Of a DNA stretch of 64,000 nt, positions 11,220-21,166 are shown piece after piece (position 1 is the stretch's first letter; every line of letters begins with the position of its first letter). The translations under genes and the position numbers were made by a program. The notes below the pieces were generated by a model that did not search any database, was not told the origin of the DNA, and worked only from the letters and a program-made list of their open reading frames with translations. Origin of the DNA: Linderina pennispora. Its lineage: Eukaryota; Kickxellomycota; Kickxellomycetes; Kickxellales; Kickxellaceae. The DNA lies in contig NW_024468249.1 in assembly GCF_002104995.1 (NCBI RefSeq), positions 1-64,000 of the forward strand, written 5' to 3'.

Positions 11220-11639
11220 TTAGTCACTAAGATCGAATACTATACACATAAGACTTACGCAGCCCAAGATCCAATCCATATCGGGTTTTCCTCTTGAACC
11301 ATAGGCACTAATTGGATGAGTGTCATCAAATCTAGCATTTGCAGCATTTGCAGCATTTGCAGAAATGGGGTATGCCAACATGCTACAGGCGGTTTGTAAG
11401 CTTGAAACATGTAGCATCCATTCTGGCCATACCGGACTGAACCAGAAATGCTCATAGTCCAATGCACGCTCGGCGAAGATCCTCCGCGCAATGTCCATCA
11501 AAGGTGGAAGGCTGCTGTAGATTTGCAGTGGCATGCTAAAAGTTGTAGGGTCACATTGGATGTCCCAACCAAGATTGCTGCTTGAGATGGAACACAAGCT
11601 AGTAAGCTTGCGTGTAATCAGCAAGGATGGACCGCCCAT
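11220..11639 (-). pseudogene. Coding-like fragment, possibly a decayed retroelement (uncertain)
   Basis: An open minus-strand segment of about 139 codons containing IARRIFAERALDY and FWFSPVWPEWMLHV. The spacing 'LPPL..IARRI..ERA.....WFSPVWPE..W' resembles the stretch after reverse transcriptase in DIRS/Ngaro-type retroelements, where a pattern like PPW..I..VL..I..E......P.WP...W occurs. No Met, no clear continuation on either side and no terminal repeats were found. It could equally be a fragment of an unknown protein. Confidence 0.25.
11334..11360. repeat. Three tandem copies of a 9-nt unit (AGCATTTGC)
   Basis: Three exact copies in a row at 11334-11342, 11343-11351 and 11352-11360. On the minus strand it reads as repeated Ala-Asn-Ala inside the coding-like fragment. 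Confidence 0.9.
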
Positions 11640-12169
11640 GCTGCACGCACATCCGAACAGATGTCCCTATTATAGCCCGACTGTAAGACCGGAGCGGTCT
11701 GCATGCGCTAATATGTCTTGCAGCAGGACCCGGGCATACACTGACAAGGAAGGAGGCGATTTCGGGTCATATGACATGCGTGTGCAAAGCTGGAAGCGAG
11801 TACAAGATTGCCACAGACTGCCTTCCAGCTAGTTGTCCTCGCATGGTTGACAGAACATGCTTGGCAGCCGGCCCTGGGTGCACCTAGTCTCCGCGCGTAT
11901 ATTAAACGTACAATTGAATCACGGGCAATTGCTGGTCACGCCCTAATACTGCGTGCCAGAGGTGGAAAGGAATGGCACATGTAGATCATTCGGTCCTTTA
12001 CATGCTCATGGTGGTTCGGTGACATGACACACAAAGCAGGAAGCATACTCCATTCGTACAGCAGGAGGTTCGTTTGTTTTATTGGGAGTAAATACCAGAG
12101 CATGGCATCAAGCAGGCAAATACTGCCAACCCGCCCTCGCTGAAGCCACCTCGGCATCCTGACTGAGCA

Positions 12170-12177
12170 TATAAAAA
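12170..12177 (+). promoter_or_regulatory. TATA box of the chitinase gene
   Basis: TATAAAAA on the plus strand, 157 bp before the chitinase ATG. Position and orientation fit a regulated, TATA-dependent promoter for the secreted enzyme. Confidence 0.6.
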
Positions 12178-12326
12178 GGCAACTCGGCATTCAGCCTGCA
12201 AATGGACAACTTCACCCTCCCCTCTGCTACTGACCGGTCCTCTACTCTTACGGTTTTTCCTTATCTCGACCAACTTCCCTTGACGGGATACGACACTACT
12301 ACTCAACAGGCCTTTCCTTGCTCGTC

Positions 12327-13715
12327 ATGAAGAACTTCGCAACTCCCCTTTTCCTCCTCTTCACCAACATCGTCCTTGGTGTGCTGGGGTTTGACCCCAA
12401 CTGCAATTCCAACGTCGCAGTGTACTGGGGCCAGAACAGCGGTGCATCTGGCTCACTGCCGTACCAGAAACCCCTCGGTGCCTACTGCGACGACGATAAC
12501 GTCGACATCATCCTCTTGTCCTTCCTCTATCATTCTCAAGGGGGCCGGCGGCTACCCGGTTCTGAACTTTGCCAACATTTGCGACTATACAAAAAACTCG
12601 TCAGTGCCTGTGTTCCCGGGTACCGAACTGATGCACTGCTCCGACATGGGTGCCGATATCAAGAAGTGCCAGAAGCGCGGCAAGATCGTGCTGCTCTCAA
12701 TCGGCGGTGCCACTGCGCAGCTCAACTCTGACGCGGCTACGTTCTCGAAGCAGGTCTGGGACCTATTCATGGAGGGGTCTTCCCAATATCGTCCATTCGA
12801 CGACGCAATCATTGACGGTGTCGATCTTGACTTTGAGCAGAGCTCGCAGATGGACATCGTCCAATTCGCCAACAACATGAACCAGTACTACAAGTCCAGC
12901 CCTACCTCGCGCAAGTACTATTTGACAACGGCCCCGCAGTGCCCGTACCCAGATGCCAACCTGCACAAGGTGCTGACCGGCGCGCATGTGGATATGGCCT
13001 TTATCCAGTTCTACAACTCGGGCTGGTGCGACAACTCAAAGTACGGCCTGCCGCACTGGCCGCAGGCGCAGAATTACTACATGTGGGAGGATGCGTGGCA
13101 GAACAAATCGTTTGCCAACCCAAACATGAAGCTGTATGTGGGTGCCACGGCAGGATCAGGCGCAGGCAACCCATCGTCGTACGTGTCGCCATCGTTCTTT
13201 GCACAAGAACTTAAGGAGCTGCAAGGAAACTACACACAGTCATTCGGCGGCGCCAATGATGTGGGATATGAGCTGGGCATATGGCTCATCGCCGAACTAT
13301 GCCGCCAATGCAAAGCAGGCGCTGATGGCCGGGTCCCGGTGCTCTGCCAACCCGCCGTCCTCAACGACTACGACCACGAGGTCCAACTTCGAGTACAACT
13401 ACGGGTCCAGCTTCGAGTACATCCTCGACCTAAATCCTATTCCAACAACAGCAACGTCTACTCCACCTGCCACAACGTCTACCTCTGCTCCAGCTACAAC
13501 ATCTGCACCTGCCTCCACCACGACAGCTGGTACTGGACCGGTGGCTGGCGGACCATGCTCATCACAGGGCACATTCCAGTGTGCTGACTCAAGCGGAAAG
13601 AACCCGGCGTACTTTGTCTGCAATCAACGGCGCTTGGCTCCAGCAGGGGTGCGGCTCCGGAACAGCGTGCTTCCAGACGGGTTCGTCCATCTATTGCAAC
13701 TGGCCATCATCGTAG
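12327..13715 (+). CDS. Secreted GH18 chitinase (class III/Cts1-like) with C-terminal CBM19
   Basis: Hydrolyses beta-1,4-linked chitin in the wall or septum. A signal peptide (MKNFATPLFLLFTNIVLGVLG) leads into a GH18 barrel: VAVYWGQNSG (strand 1), KIVLLSIGG (strand 3) and the catalytic IIDGVDLDFEQ with the DxxDxDxE residues complete. A Thr/Ser/Pro linker follows, then a CBM19 chitin-binding module that starts CSSQGTFQCADSSGKNPAYF and continues with GTACFQTGSS. The frame is shifted by one surplus base at three points: about 12533 (between FLY and ILKGAGG), about 13251 (before MMWDMSWAY) and about 13621 (before NGAWLQQGC). A decayed paralogue at 28.9-29.8 kb shows the expected sequence at the first two, which supports an error. 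Corrected length is 461 aa. A Fanzor relic lies just downstream. Confidence 0.88.
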
Positions 13716-13906
13716 GCGCTATGCGTGCACTTTGACTATCTCAGAACTACTCCAAATTACTAGCAATAATGTCTGAGGGCTGCACTTTCTGAATTGCAAT
13801 ATACCCGTTACTAGGATATTACACTTTTGTCAAAGTGGCACATTAGCATACGCAGTCCAAAGCCAAGCCGCTGATATAACGGCAAAAGCTGCAATGACCA
13901 GGTGTA

Positions 13907-14119
13907 ATGTGGACATGGCCTGACGATGTGCGGCCGCCCAAGCTTGTGAGCGCTGGCAATGAATATGATGATGAACATATCTATCACAAAGCCAAGCGTC
14001 CACTATACATCCAGCGCTGCACCACTTGCCACACGATTTGGAATCGTGATGTTAATGCATCATATAACATCGCGTACGTTGGCAAGCTGACAAGCAAGGG
14101 CAAGGACCAGTCCTTCTGA
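13907..14119 (+). pseudogene. Relic of a Fanzor/TnpB-like RNA-guided nuclease (C-terminal zinc ribbon and RuvC-III)
   Basis: The frame encodes RCTTCHTIWNRDVNASYNI, which matches the end of OrfB/TnpB and Fanzor proteins: the second CxxC of the zinc ribbon, then the RuvC-III Asp in NRDVNA(A/S). The Trp in 'WNRDVNA' is typical of eukaryotic Fanzors. Just upstream, in another frame (about 13908-13920), TGT-GGA-CAT-GGC could be what is left of the first zinc knuckle (C-G-H-G). No RuvC-I, RuvC-II or N-terminal domain is found between here and the chitinase stop at 13715, so this is a 5'-truncated, frame-damaged remnant. The short reading frame ends at TGA 14117-14119. It has no Met in a meaningful place and is unlikely to be expressed as a working protein. 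Confidence 0.7.
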
Positions 14120-14482
14120 CCCCACACGTGGCTCGCATACCCTCGCCCTGTCAACCCATTGCCGTCCTCCAACTAGCAACTACTCGCCTGCCGGTTGAGT
14201 GGCAGAGATGTATTTCTATGGCGCAATGGTGATTCTCAGCGGCCTATCACGCTGTCATCTTTTGCGGTTTTTAACACCGTTTCCCGTCTGGGACTTCGAT
14301 ACACCGCCTGCTTGTTCCACATCAATTTTCTAAGCCCCCACCATCCAGCTGGCTTCCCCATATCAGCCCACGAACAAGGTGCGCGGCAATGCCAAACAAC
14401 AAGACGAAAATTCTGCCTTTAAGCGTTTTTCCTTTGGTTTTTCCTCTCCATATTTCTGTAATCGCATCACTTTTCCGCGAAA
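14120..14482. other. Intergenic, CAF-1 promoter region
   Basis: 363 bp between the Fanzor relic and the CAF-1 start. No coding evidence and no clear repeat ends that would mark the relic's original boundary. Confidence 0.5.
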
Positions 14483-17106
14483 ATGATAGTTGACGGCGAT
14501 TCTCCTGGAAACGCAAAGCCGAAGAAGCGTGCATCGATAAAGCGGTTCTTTGGTCGAGCAGAAGCTGACGAGGGTAGGTGTATAGAGCTCACGGAAGGAG
14601 CTGCGAGGCCAATTGGCATACAGCAAAGAGACCCAATGTGCCTGCTCATCAGCAACTTTATAGGCGACGCGAACGAGGACACAGTCCAACCCGTCGACCA
14701 GATCACGGTCGTAGCCGTTGAGGAGAACCCCGCAGCAGAATCCAGTATCGGCAAAGAAGAGCAAAAAGCCAGCGCCAGCAGCACCAGTCACAGATGAAAA
14801 CGGCCAGCCGCAGCAGCATCAGCATGACGAGCAGCCTCGAGCACTAGCCATATTCAAAAACGGTCGGTCTGGCGCTCAGTGAGAAACGGCTGGCGCTGGA
14901 GCGGCACCCAGCCGCAATCGCGTCAACATATCATTTCCACCAGCTCGTTGCACAGCTGACTGAAAGCAAATCGCTACCGCTGACAGAGGTGCCTACCGCA
15001 TTCCATCCACTGATCGCATTGATCGTCCAAGAGAAGGACAACATCATCGCCACGCTTGCCAAGATCGTTGAGGCACAAATCTGCCCGATGGTCGTCGACG
15101 AGGACGGGGGAACAAGCACAATGCCAGTATTTGCACCCAGTACGCTGGAGACAGCTATTGCCGATATTGCTGAGCACAGGAACTACGGTGTGCTGCCAAG
15201 TGCAGTTCGGCAGTGCTGCGAGCCCGAGACAGCCGATGTGCCACACTCACTGGCAACATATCGATGGGAAGTAAAGGACATAGAAATGCTGCCCAAAGAC
15301 GTGCACTCAGCGGTGAAAAAGAGGCGGGCACGGCGAGCTGAGGCACAGGCTGAGTGCACACAGTGGTTCACCACGGTTGATGAGGAGACGCGGCAGCAGA
15401 TTTTGGCAGGGACTCTGAAGAAGGCACGGATCACCCCTTGTAAGCAATCGACAGGAACAGGCGAGGCAGCGGCGACACCAGCCTTAATGGACAGCTCAAC
15501 CTCAGCCAACTCGAAACCCAGTAAGCAAGCTGCTCAGGATCTAGCTTCGCCAAAACGGCCAAAGAACATTTTACGGGGCCAGAAGAGCCTTGTAAACTTT
15601 TTCACATTGGAGAAGGGCAGCGACAAGGACAAAAAGCAGGCTGTAGAGCAGATATCCAGCGCATCTGACCCAAAGTCTGGCTACGAGGCAATGTTTCACC
15701 CGTTCCACCTTCGCCAGAGCGCAACCATGTATCGCTATCAGCGACCTACGACGTTCAGTGAGGACAGGTTCAACCAGGCAACCCAATCAGCAAGCAACAC
15801 CGATGTCAGCTGCCTGTTGGCTGAGTTCAAGAACAGTGCTGCAAGAGCAAACACAGAGTGTGAGGCGCGCCGGCGTGCTGTTGCTGACCAGCCACCAGCT
15901 GTTTGCGATGGAGTCGAACTCGATGACGCTGAGCTGCACTTGATCCGGCTACGCTCTATGCCAATGAAATGCCTGCACTTTTACGACAACCGGCGGCCAG
16001 ACTACTGGGGGACATGGAGCCGTCGTCTCAAATCGGTTAGCGCTCGGCGACCCTTTGCCCGTGACAGCGTAGCACTGGACTACGATTTTGACAGCGATGG
16101 GGAGTGGTGCATTGAGGACGATGAAGGTGAGGAGCTAAAGAGTGACGACGAAGATGACGAAGACGACGAGGATGAGGAGGATGAGGAGGATGATACAGAC
16201 TTTATTGTCGGCGACAGCGACGTGATTACCGAGTTTTCTGGTGGGCCATCTGCGCTTGGTGATGAGGATGATGATGACGGCGACGAGGAGGAGGATCTGG
16301 ATCACAATGGACTGAACTCGGACACGGAGGACGATTATGTATCGGAGGAGGAGGTCATGGAGGATATTGATCCGGACGAAGAGGTCGGTGCTGATCTAGC
16401 TCTGCCAGAGCCAGAAGCGGCCGAGGAGACCAAGCCTACGACGCGGTCGGCACACCAGCCCCGCTCCAGCGCACACAGCGGCCGGCATCTAACGCCTAAG
16501 CACCAGAGCGATAAGCAGGTGCAGCCGCGACGCAAGAAGGTCATGCCGCTGGCACCTATCGTAGTAGGACCTATATGGAACGACAGCGACCAGCTGCCTG
16601 CCGACGACCCACGTGCCCGCGCGTTGGCCGCATTGACTGTCACTTGTATCGATTGTTCAATGCCGCTGACCATCAGTATCGACCCGCAGCCGATGCTGAC
16701 CAACAAGGAAAACAAGGGCGCCGATGGCGGCAACCGCAAGGACATCGAGGTCACCGACGATGTCCTGCGTATTCTGGTTGAGGTCCTGCATGCGTCGCCA
16801 CTAGGCGTAGCAAAGCTGGTGGACGAGCTCAAGACTCGGGTCCCCGAGGCATCGAAGGCGCAGCTGGAGCGACTGATCCATGAGCACGCTGTCAAGGAAA
16901 AGCGCCCGCCATCGACACGGCCCATCTGGTGCGTGCACGACTCGCTGCTGGAAAAGTTCCGCATGCAGAGGAAGCACAGAGCACACGATGAGGACTCAGA
17001 GGAGCAGGCGGCCAACGACGTGGTGGTGCTGATCGAGAAAGCACCTAAGCAGCAGCGAGTTAGTGGGCCCGAGCACGATGGTGTTGCCCAGCCAGAAGCA
17101 GATTAA
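14483..17106 (+). CDS. CAC1: Chromatin assembly factor 1, large subunit (p150/Cac1)
   Basis: CAF-1 deposits newly made H3-H4 on DNA behind the fork through PCNA. The first residues carry a PIP-like motif (ASIKRFFGR), and a canonical PIP box QKSLVNFF sits near 15580. The signature block MKCLHFYDNRRPDYWGTWSR, then LDYDFDSDGEW, precedes a long Asp/Glu tract (16140-16330) that receives histones. The C-terminus has the DNA-binding winged helix (DVLRILVEVLHASPLGVAKL ... RPIWCVHDSLL). The frame changes between about 14760 and 14880; readable protein continues in the other frames (KPAPAAPVTDENGQPQQHQ, then LALSEKRLALE), so single-base errors are likely. The region from 14989 to the stop is one open frame of 705 codons. 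Acts in one pathway with Rtt109, encoded at 43.7 kb. Confidence 0.88.
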
Positions 17107-17258
17107 GTTATTGAGGTGCGCGGCCTGAATACATTATAGCCCACCCGCCCCATATATGGATTCACTGATGGCTGCAAGCCAGCTGGTGACGAATGGGCAG
17201 TATACCCGTTTACAAATGTCCTTTTTGCGTTCCAATTCCTTGTTTGATCATTAAAAAA

Positions 17259-17618
17259 ATGTCACTCCCGTCGATTGGCGATTTCGCAGCCAGACCACAG
17301 CTTCCACGCTTGGGTGCAACGGCGCAGCGGCGTAAGAACCCTTTGGTGCCGTCAAAAGAGCAAGGCGAAAAACAAACAACCAGCGATGTTGTGTTTCCTG
17401 GTCCATTTGGCTCGTCGTACAGCACCATTGACACAATCCCGCTGGACCAAGCCGAGGAAGACTTGCGCACCGCGCTCAACAGCATCCGCGAGCACAAACG
17501 ACATGCAGCGGTTCTCGGACAGAAGAGTACCAGTGCAGATAGTGCAGATGGCGACGGTGGAGATGTGGAGATAGTTGGCGGCAATGACGATGAGGGCAGC
17601 TACTTCAGCGATGAATGA
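17259..17618 (+). CDS. Small acidic-tailed protein of unknown function
   Basis: I do not recognise this 119-residue frame. It begins MSLPSIGDFAARPQLPRLG after a run of A at 17252-17258, has a basic stretch (AQRRKNP), a central amphipathic segment (PLDQAEEDLRTALNSIREHK) and an Asp/Gly/Glu-rich end (DEGSYFSDE). Composition and codon use look like its neighbours, and it fits neatly between CAF-1 and PHF5A on the same strand. Probably a real nuclear or cytosolic hypothetical protein. Confidence 0.5.
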   Translation: MSLPSIGDFAARPQLPRLGATAQRRKNPLVPSKEQGEKQTTSDVVFPGPFGSSYSTIDTIPLDQAEEDLRTALNSIREHKRHAAVLGQKSTSADSADGDGGDVEIVGGNDDEGSYFSDE

Positions 17619-17746
17619 TTCTCCCAAAACACATGGGCATCATCTGTAAACACCTACCTGTACTCCGCGATACATTAGCGTGATTTTTATTACTATTCTC
17701 AGAACCACGCATACACTCTTTCACATTACTGTATCATAACGAACCC

Positions 17747-18080
17747 ATGGCCAGACATCACCCAGACCTCCTCTATTGCCGACGGATGCCGGGAATCGCG
17801 ATCGGGACGGCTGTGTGAGAAATGCGACGGCAAATGTGTGATCTGCGATTCGCTGGTGCGGCCGGCCAAGCTCGTGCACATCTGTGACGAGTGCAACTAT
17901 GGCACGTACAAGGGCCGGTGTATCGTCTGTGACGGACGTGGGATCTCTGATGCCTACTACTGCAAGGAGTGTGTGACCCTAGAGAAGGATCGCGACGGGT
18001 GCCCAAAGATTGTCAATCTGGGCACTGCGCGAACCGACCTGTTCTATGAGCGCAAGAAATACGGCTTCCAAAAACGCTAG
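17747..18080 (+). CDS. RDS3: PHF5A/Rds3, zinc-knuckle subunit of splicing factor SF3b
   Basis: PHF5A is a 110-residue protein with zinc fingers tied in a trefoil knot. It forms part of the SF3b pocket that holds the branch-point adenosine. The sequence [11 protein letters not shown], then [41 protein letters not shown] and the end [14 protein letters not shown] match the family almost residue for residue. One surplus base at about 17804 (GGG-A-CGG) breaks the frame between IAIG and RLCEKC. Removing it gives exactly 110 residues. Because this protein is essential and nearly invariant, the break is the strongest single sign of sequence error in the window. Confidence 0.93.
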
Positions 18081-18325
18081 TCTTGATTTAATAAATCCTC
18101 TGAAATCAGGCACCCTGAGGGTAATTGCGATTAGCAAATGCTTGTTTACGTTAAAAGCGCACTTTTGGCTCAACTAAAGCGGATTGTAGCGAGATCTTCT
18201 CAGCCCCACTTTTTTTATTTCTCTCGCGCAATACACTTTTGCCTAGAAAAAGTCGAACGCACCATTTTTTGTCCTTCTTTCAGCCGCTGTCCCACTCAGA
18301 CGTCCTTTTTTCTCGTGCGCAAAAA

Positions 18326-20737
18326 ATGGTAAGCACTATGGATATACTACATGTTGCGCGCTTTCCTATTTTGACTTGGCAGCATTGGACTAATTCGCTG
18401 CTTGCGCAAGTTCCACGGGTGTAGACAACAGGAATAAGACCTCCTGGTTCGCGGCTGGTACCGCCCAGCAAACTCAACAGTGGCCTTCGCGCACCCACAC
18501 ACCACTCCACCACGTCCACAAGCAACGGCACCGCAGGCCCCAGCAGGCGTAGACCAGGAATCCAGCAGGCGGCACGGCTGCCTTCATCTACAGGGACACG
18601 CGGTGCCAGCAACGGCCGGCCGCAACCCAGGGTGGCTGGCGGATCAAGGCCAGCAGTTCGTCGTGGAAACGGCAACCTGAAACAGTGCTTCCTGGGAGAC
18701 GGTCAGCAAGCGGATTCACGGTATCACCCAAGGGCGAGTCGACGGCAAATATGGCGCGGCGGTCGACGGCGCGTGCTCCCCAAACATCCAGCAAGATTGG
18801 CCGTGTTACAACCACTCGGGGCCGTGCCAGTAATAATGAGCCGGTCGCTGGTGGTGCCCACAAACGGCGGCGACTGGATATGCCTGCAATAGGCAGCAAG
18901 ATCGCAGATTCCGACAACACCTGTCAATAAGGGCAGCAGCAACGAAGATGAGGAAAGCGACGATGAAAACCAAGGAGATTGGGCCACCGCCGGTAATGCA
19001 CAAACGTGCCGAAGACGATTACAACGGACGGCTGCAGGATCTGGAGCAGTTCACCCAGTATCTGATCCGCAAGAACCGCACGACTAGCAAGAGGAAGAAG
19101 CTTGTGACTGGTTGAGCTGGAGCAGAATGCGATGCAGGTTTCGCAGCTGCAGCTCGAGAAGCAGCTGATTGAGGCCAAGTTTGCCGAGGCAGAGAAGAAG
19201 ATCACTAGCCTTGATGCATCTCTGGGCGAGCGCGACCAGAGCCTGAAGGCCGAGAAGCGTAAGCTGGAGGACGAACTCGACCAGCAGCGCCGTGACTTTG
19301 CCCGTGACACCGAGCGCTTACAGGACGAGAAGCGGAAGCTTGAAAAGACCACCAGCGAGTTGCGCGAGTCGCTGGAAGACACTGAGCGCAAGTTGCAGAG
19401 CAAGCGGGATGAGTGTGCGCGGCTCGAGGACACAATCGCAAAGCAAGCAACCACACAGACGGACTTGGAGAGCAATGCGCGCGCACTGCGTGCCAAGCTT
19501 GAGGCGCTAGAGACCAAACTCAGCGCACGCGAGATGCACATAGTGGGTCTGGAGAGCAACGTGTCTGAGCGCACAGCAACAGTAGCCGGAGCTCGAGGAG
19601 AAGCTGCGCAAGGAGGAGACGATGCGGCGCCAGCTGCACAACACAATCCAGGAGCTGAAGGGAAACATCCGCGTGTTTTGCCGCGTGCGGCCATTGCTTG
19701 GCAGCGAGAAGGAGATGGCTGACGACCTTCCAATCTCGTTCCCTGTCTGCGACGACGACAACGAGCTAGAGGTAGTGCAAGGCTCGGAAAACGCTATGGG
19801 GAAAACCACGTCCAAGACGTTCCCCTTCAAATTTGACCGGGTGTTTTCCCCAACTGCTACCCAGGACGAGGTCTTTGACGAGGTCTCGCAGCTGATCCAG
19901 TCAGCACTGGATGGGTACCCGGTGTGCATATTTGCTTATGGCCAGACTGGCAGCGGTAAGACGCACACGATGCAGGGGCCGGATGCGACGCCGTCGGAGG
20001 AGCTGGACCAGTCGGCACTAGGAATCATCCCGCGCGCTGTGCAGCAGATCTATGAGACCACCAGCAAGCTGGCCGAGCGCGGATGGACCTATGTGCTCGA
20101 GGGTCAGTTTGTCGAAATCTACAACGAGACGCTGCAAGATCTGTTGGCACCAGCAAATCGTGCCAGCGACAGGCAGGGAAAGCTGGAGATCCACCAGGAC
20201 CCAGAGGGCCACACGCGGGTTAAAAATGTCACAACAGTGAAGGTCGACAGCGCACGGCGTGTGCACTGGCTGCTGGCCCGGGCTGCAGAGAACCGCACTG
20301 TGGCTGCAACAAACTGCAACGAGCGGTCGTCGCGCTCGCACAGCGTGTTTTCACTGCACCTGCACGGAACCAACAAGTTAACAGGCGAGTCGTCATCGGG
20401 CGTGCTGAATTTAATCGACCTGGCCGGCTCCGAACGGCTGTCGAGCTCGGGCTCGCGCGGCGAGCGGCTCAAGGAAACGCAGGCGATCAACAAGTCGCTG
20501 TCGAGCCTGGGCGACGTCATTTCAGCGCTGGCCAAGGGAAACAAGCACGTGCCGTACCGGAACTCGAAGCTGACGCACCTGCTGCAGGAGTCGCTGGGCA
20601 GCGGCAACTCGAAAACGCTAATGTTTGTGTGCGTCAACCCGAGTCCGGCCAGCACGCAAGAGTCGCTATGCTCGCTGCAGTTTGCGACCAAGGTCAACTC
20701 GTGCCATATCGGCACAGCTCGGCGCCAGAACGCCTGA
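18326..20737 (+). CDS. KAR3: Kinesin-14, minus-end-directed C-terminal motor (Kar3/Klp2 type)
   Basis: Kinesin-14 motors slide spindle microtubules and move toward minus ends. An intron (18329-18424, GTAAGC donor) follows directly after the ATG; exon 2 continues TTGIRPPGSRLVPPSK, a basic S/T/P-rich tail that binds a second microtubule. HKRRRLD near 18865 may be a nuclear signal. A long coiled coil spans about 19030-19600. The neck and motor start at LHNTIQELKGNIRVFCRVRP. The P-loop is GQTGSGKTHT, switch I NERSSRSHS, switch II DLAGSE, and the end is FATKVNSCHIGTARR. Neck before motor at the C-terminus is diagnostic of kinesin-14. Frame changes near 18690, 18920, 19000-19120 and 19595 (one surplus G before ELEEKLRKEE) look like single-base errors. 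Corrected length is about 770 aa. Confidence 0.92.
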
Positions 20738-21166
20738 AACTCTGAACAAAAAACTCCCCCGCTCTCTAGTACGGTCTATATTAGCGCAGTGTGTCATATT
20801 TTCATTTTTGCCTCAACTCCTCGTATCTACCAACAACTCATTAAACCCCTCGCGTTTCTAGCAGATGGGGGATGGACATGTAATATGCTACTATAACGGC
20901 GTGGCCGGCACACGCCCTGCATCATGGCACACGGCACACGGCGGCGGTGGCTGGCCCTGGAAGTTGCGCTCTACCTCCATGCGCACTGGCGAATCTCGCG
21001 CTGCAGGCGTTCGAAAGTACGCCTGGCCTACAATTACACAATAAAGGCAATAGAGATAGGATGTTAGTTTTCCATGCATAATGCGAGTATACTGCTGGCA
21101 CCTGTGTCCCTGTTTCTGGAAAGACCCATGCAAGTGCGGCAATGGGGAGATCGTGCCAGCTTTTCT
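20738..21166. other. Intergenic between convergent kinesin and proline-rich genes
   Basis: 429 bp. On the minus strand a segment ending near 20891 reads PPPPCAVCHDAGRVP, a CxxC-type motif that could be a final exon of the adjoining proline-rich protein gene. I could not connect it with confident splice sites. Confidence 0.35.

Larger units (their letters stand above)
11069..12326. other. Gene-poor stretch upstream of the chitinase
   Basis: About 1.26 kb without a gene I can defend. It contains one minus-strand coding-like segment (11220-11639, listed separately), a short 9-nt tandem repeat, and the chitinase promoter at its right end. Confidence 0.5.

Noticed and set aside
12327-13715. Calling the 12.3-kb chitinase a pseudogene
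   Set aside because: Its three breaks are single surplus bases, the active site and CBM19 cysteines are intact, and the decayed paralogue supports the unshifted reading at two of them.
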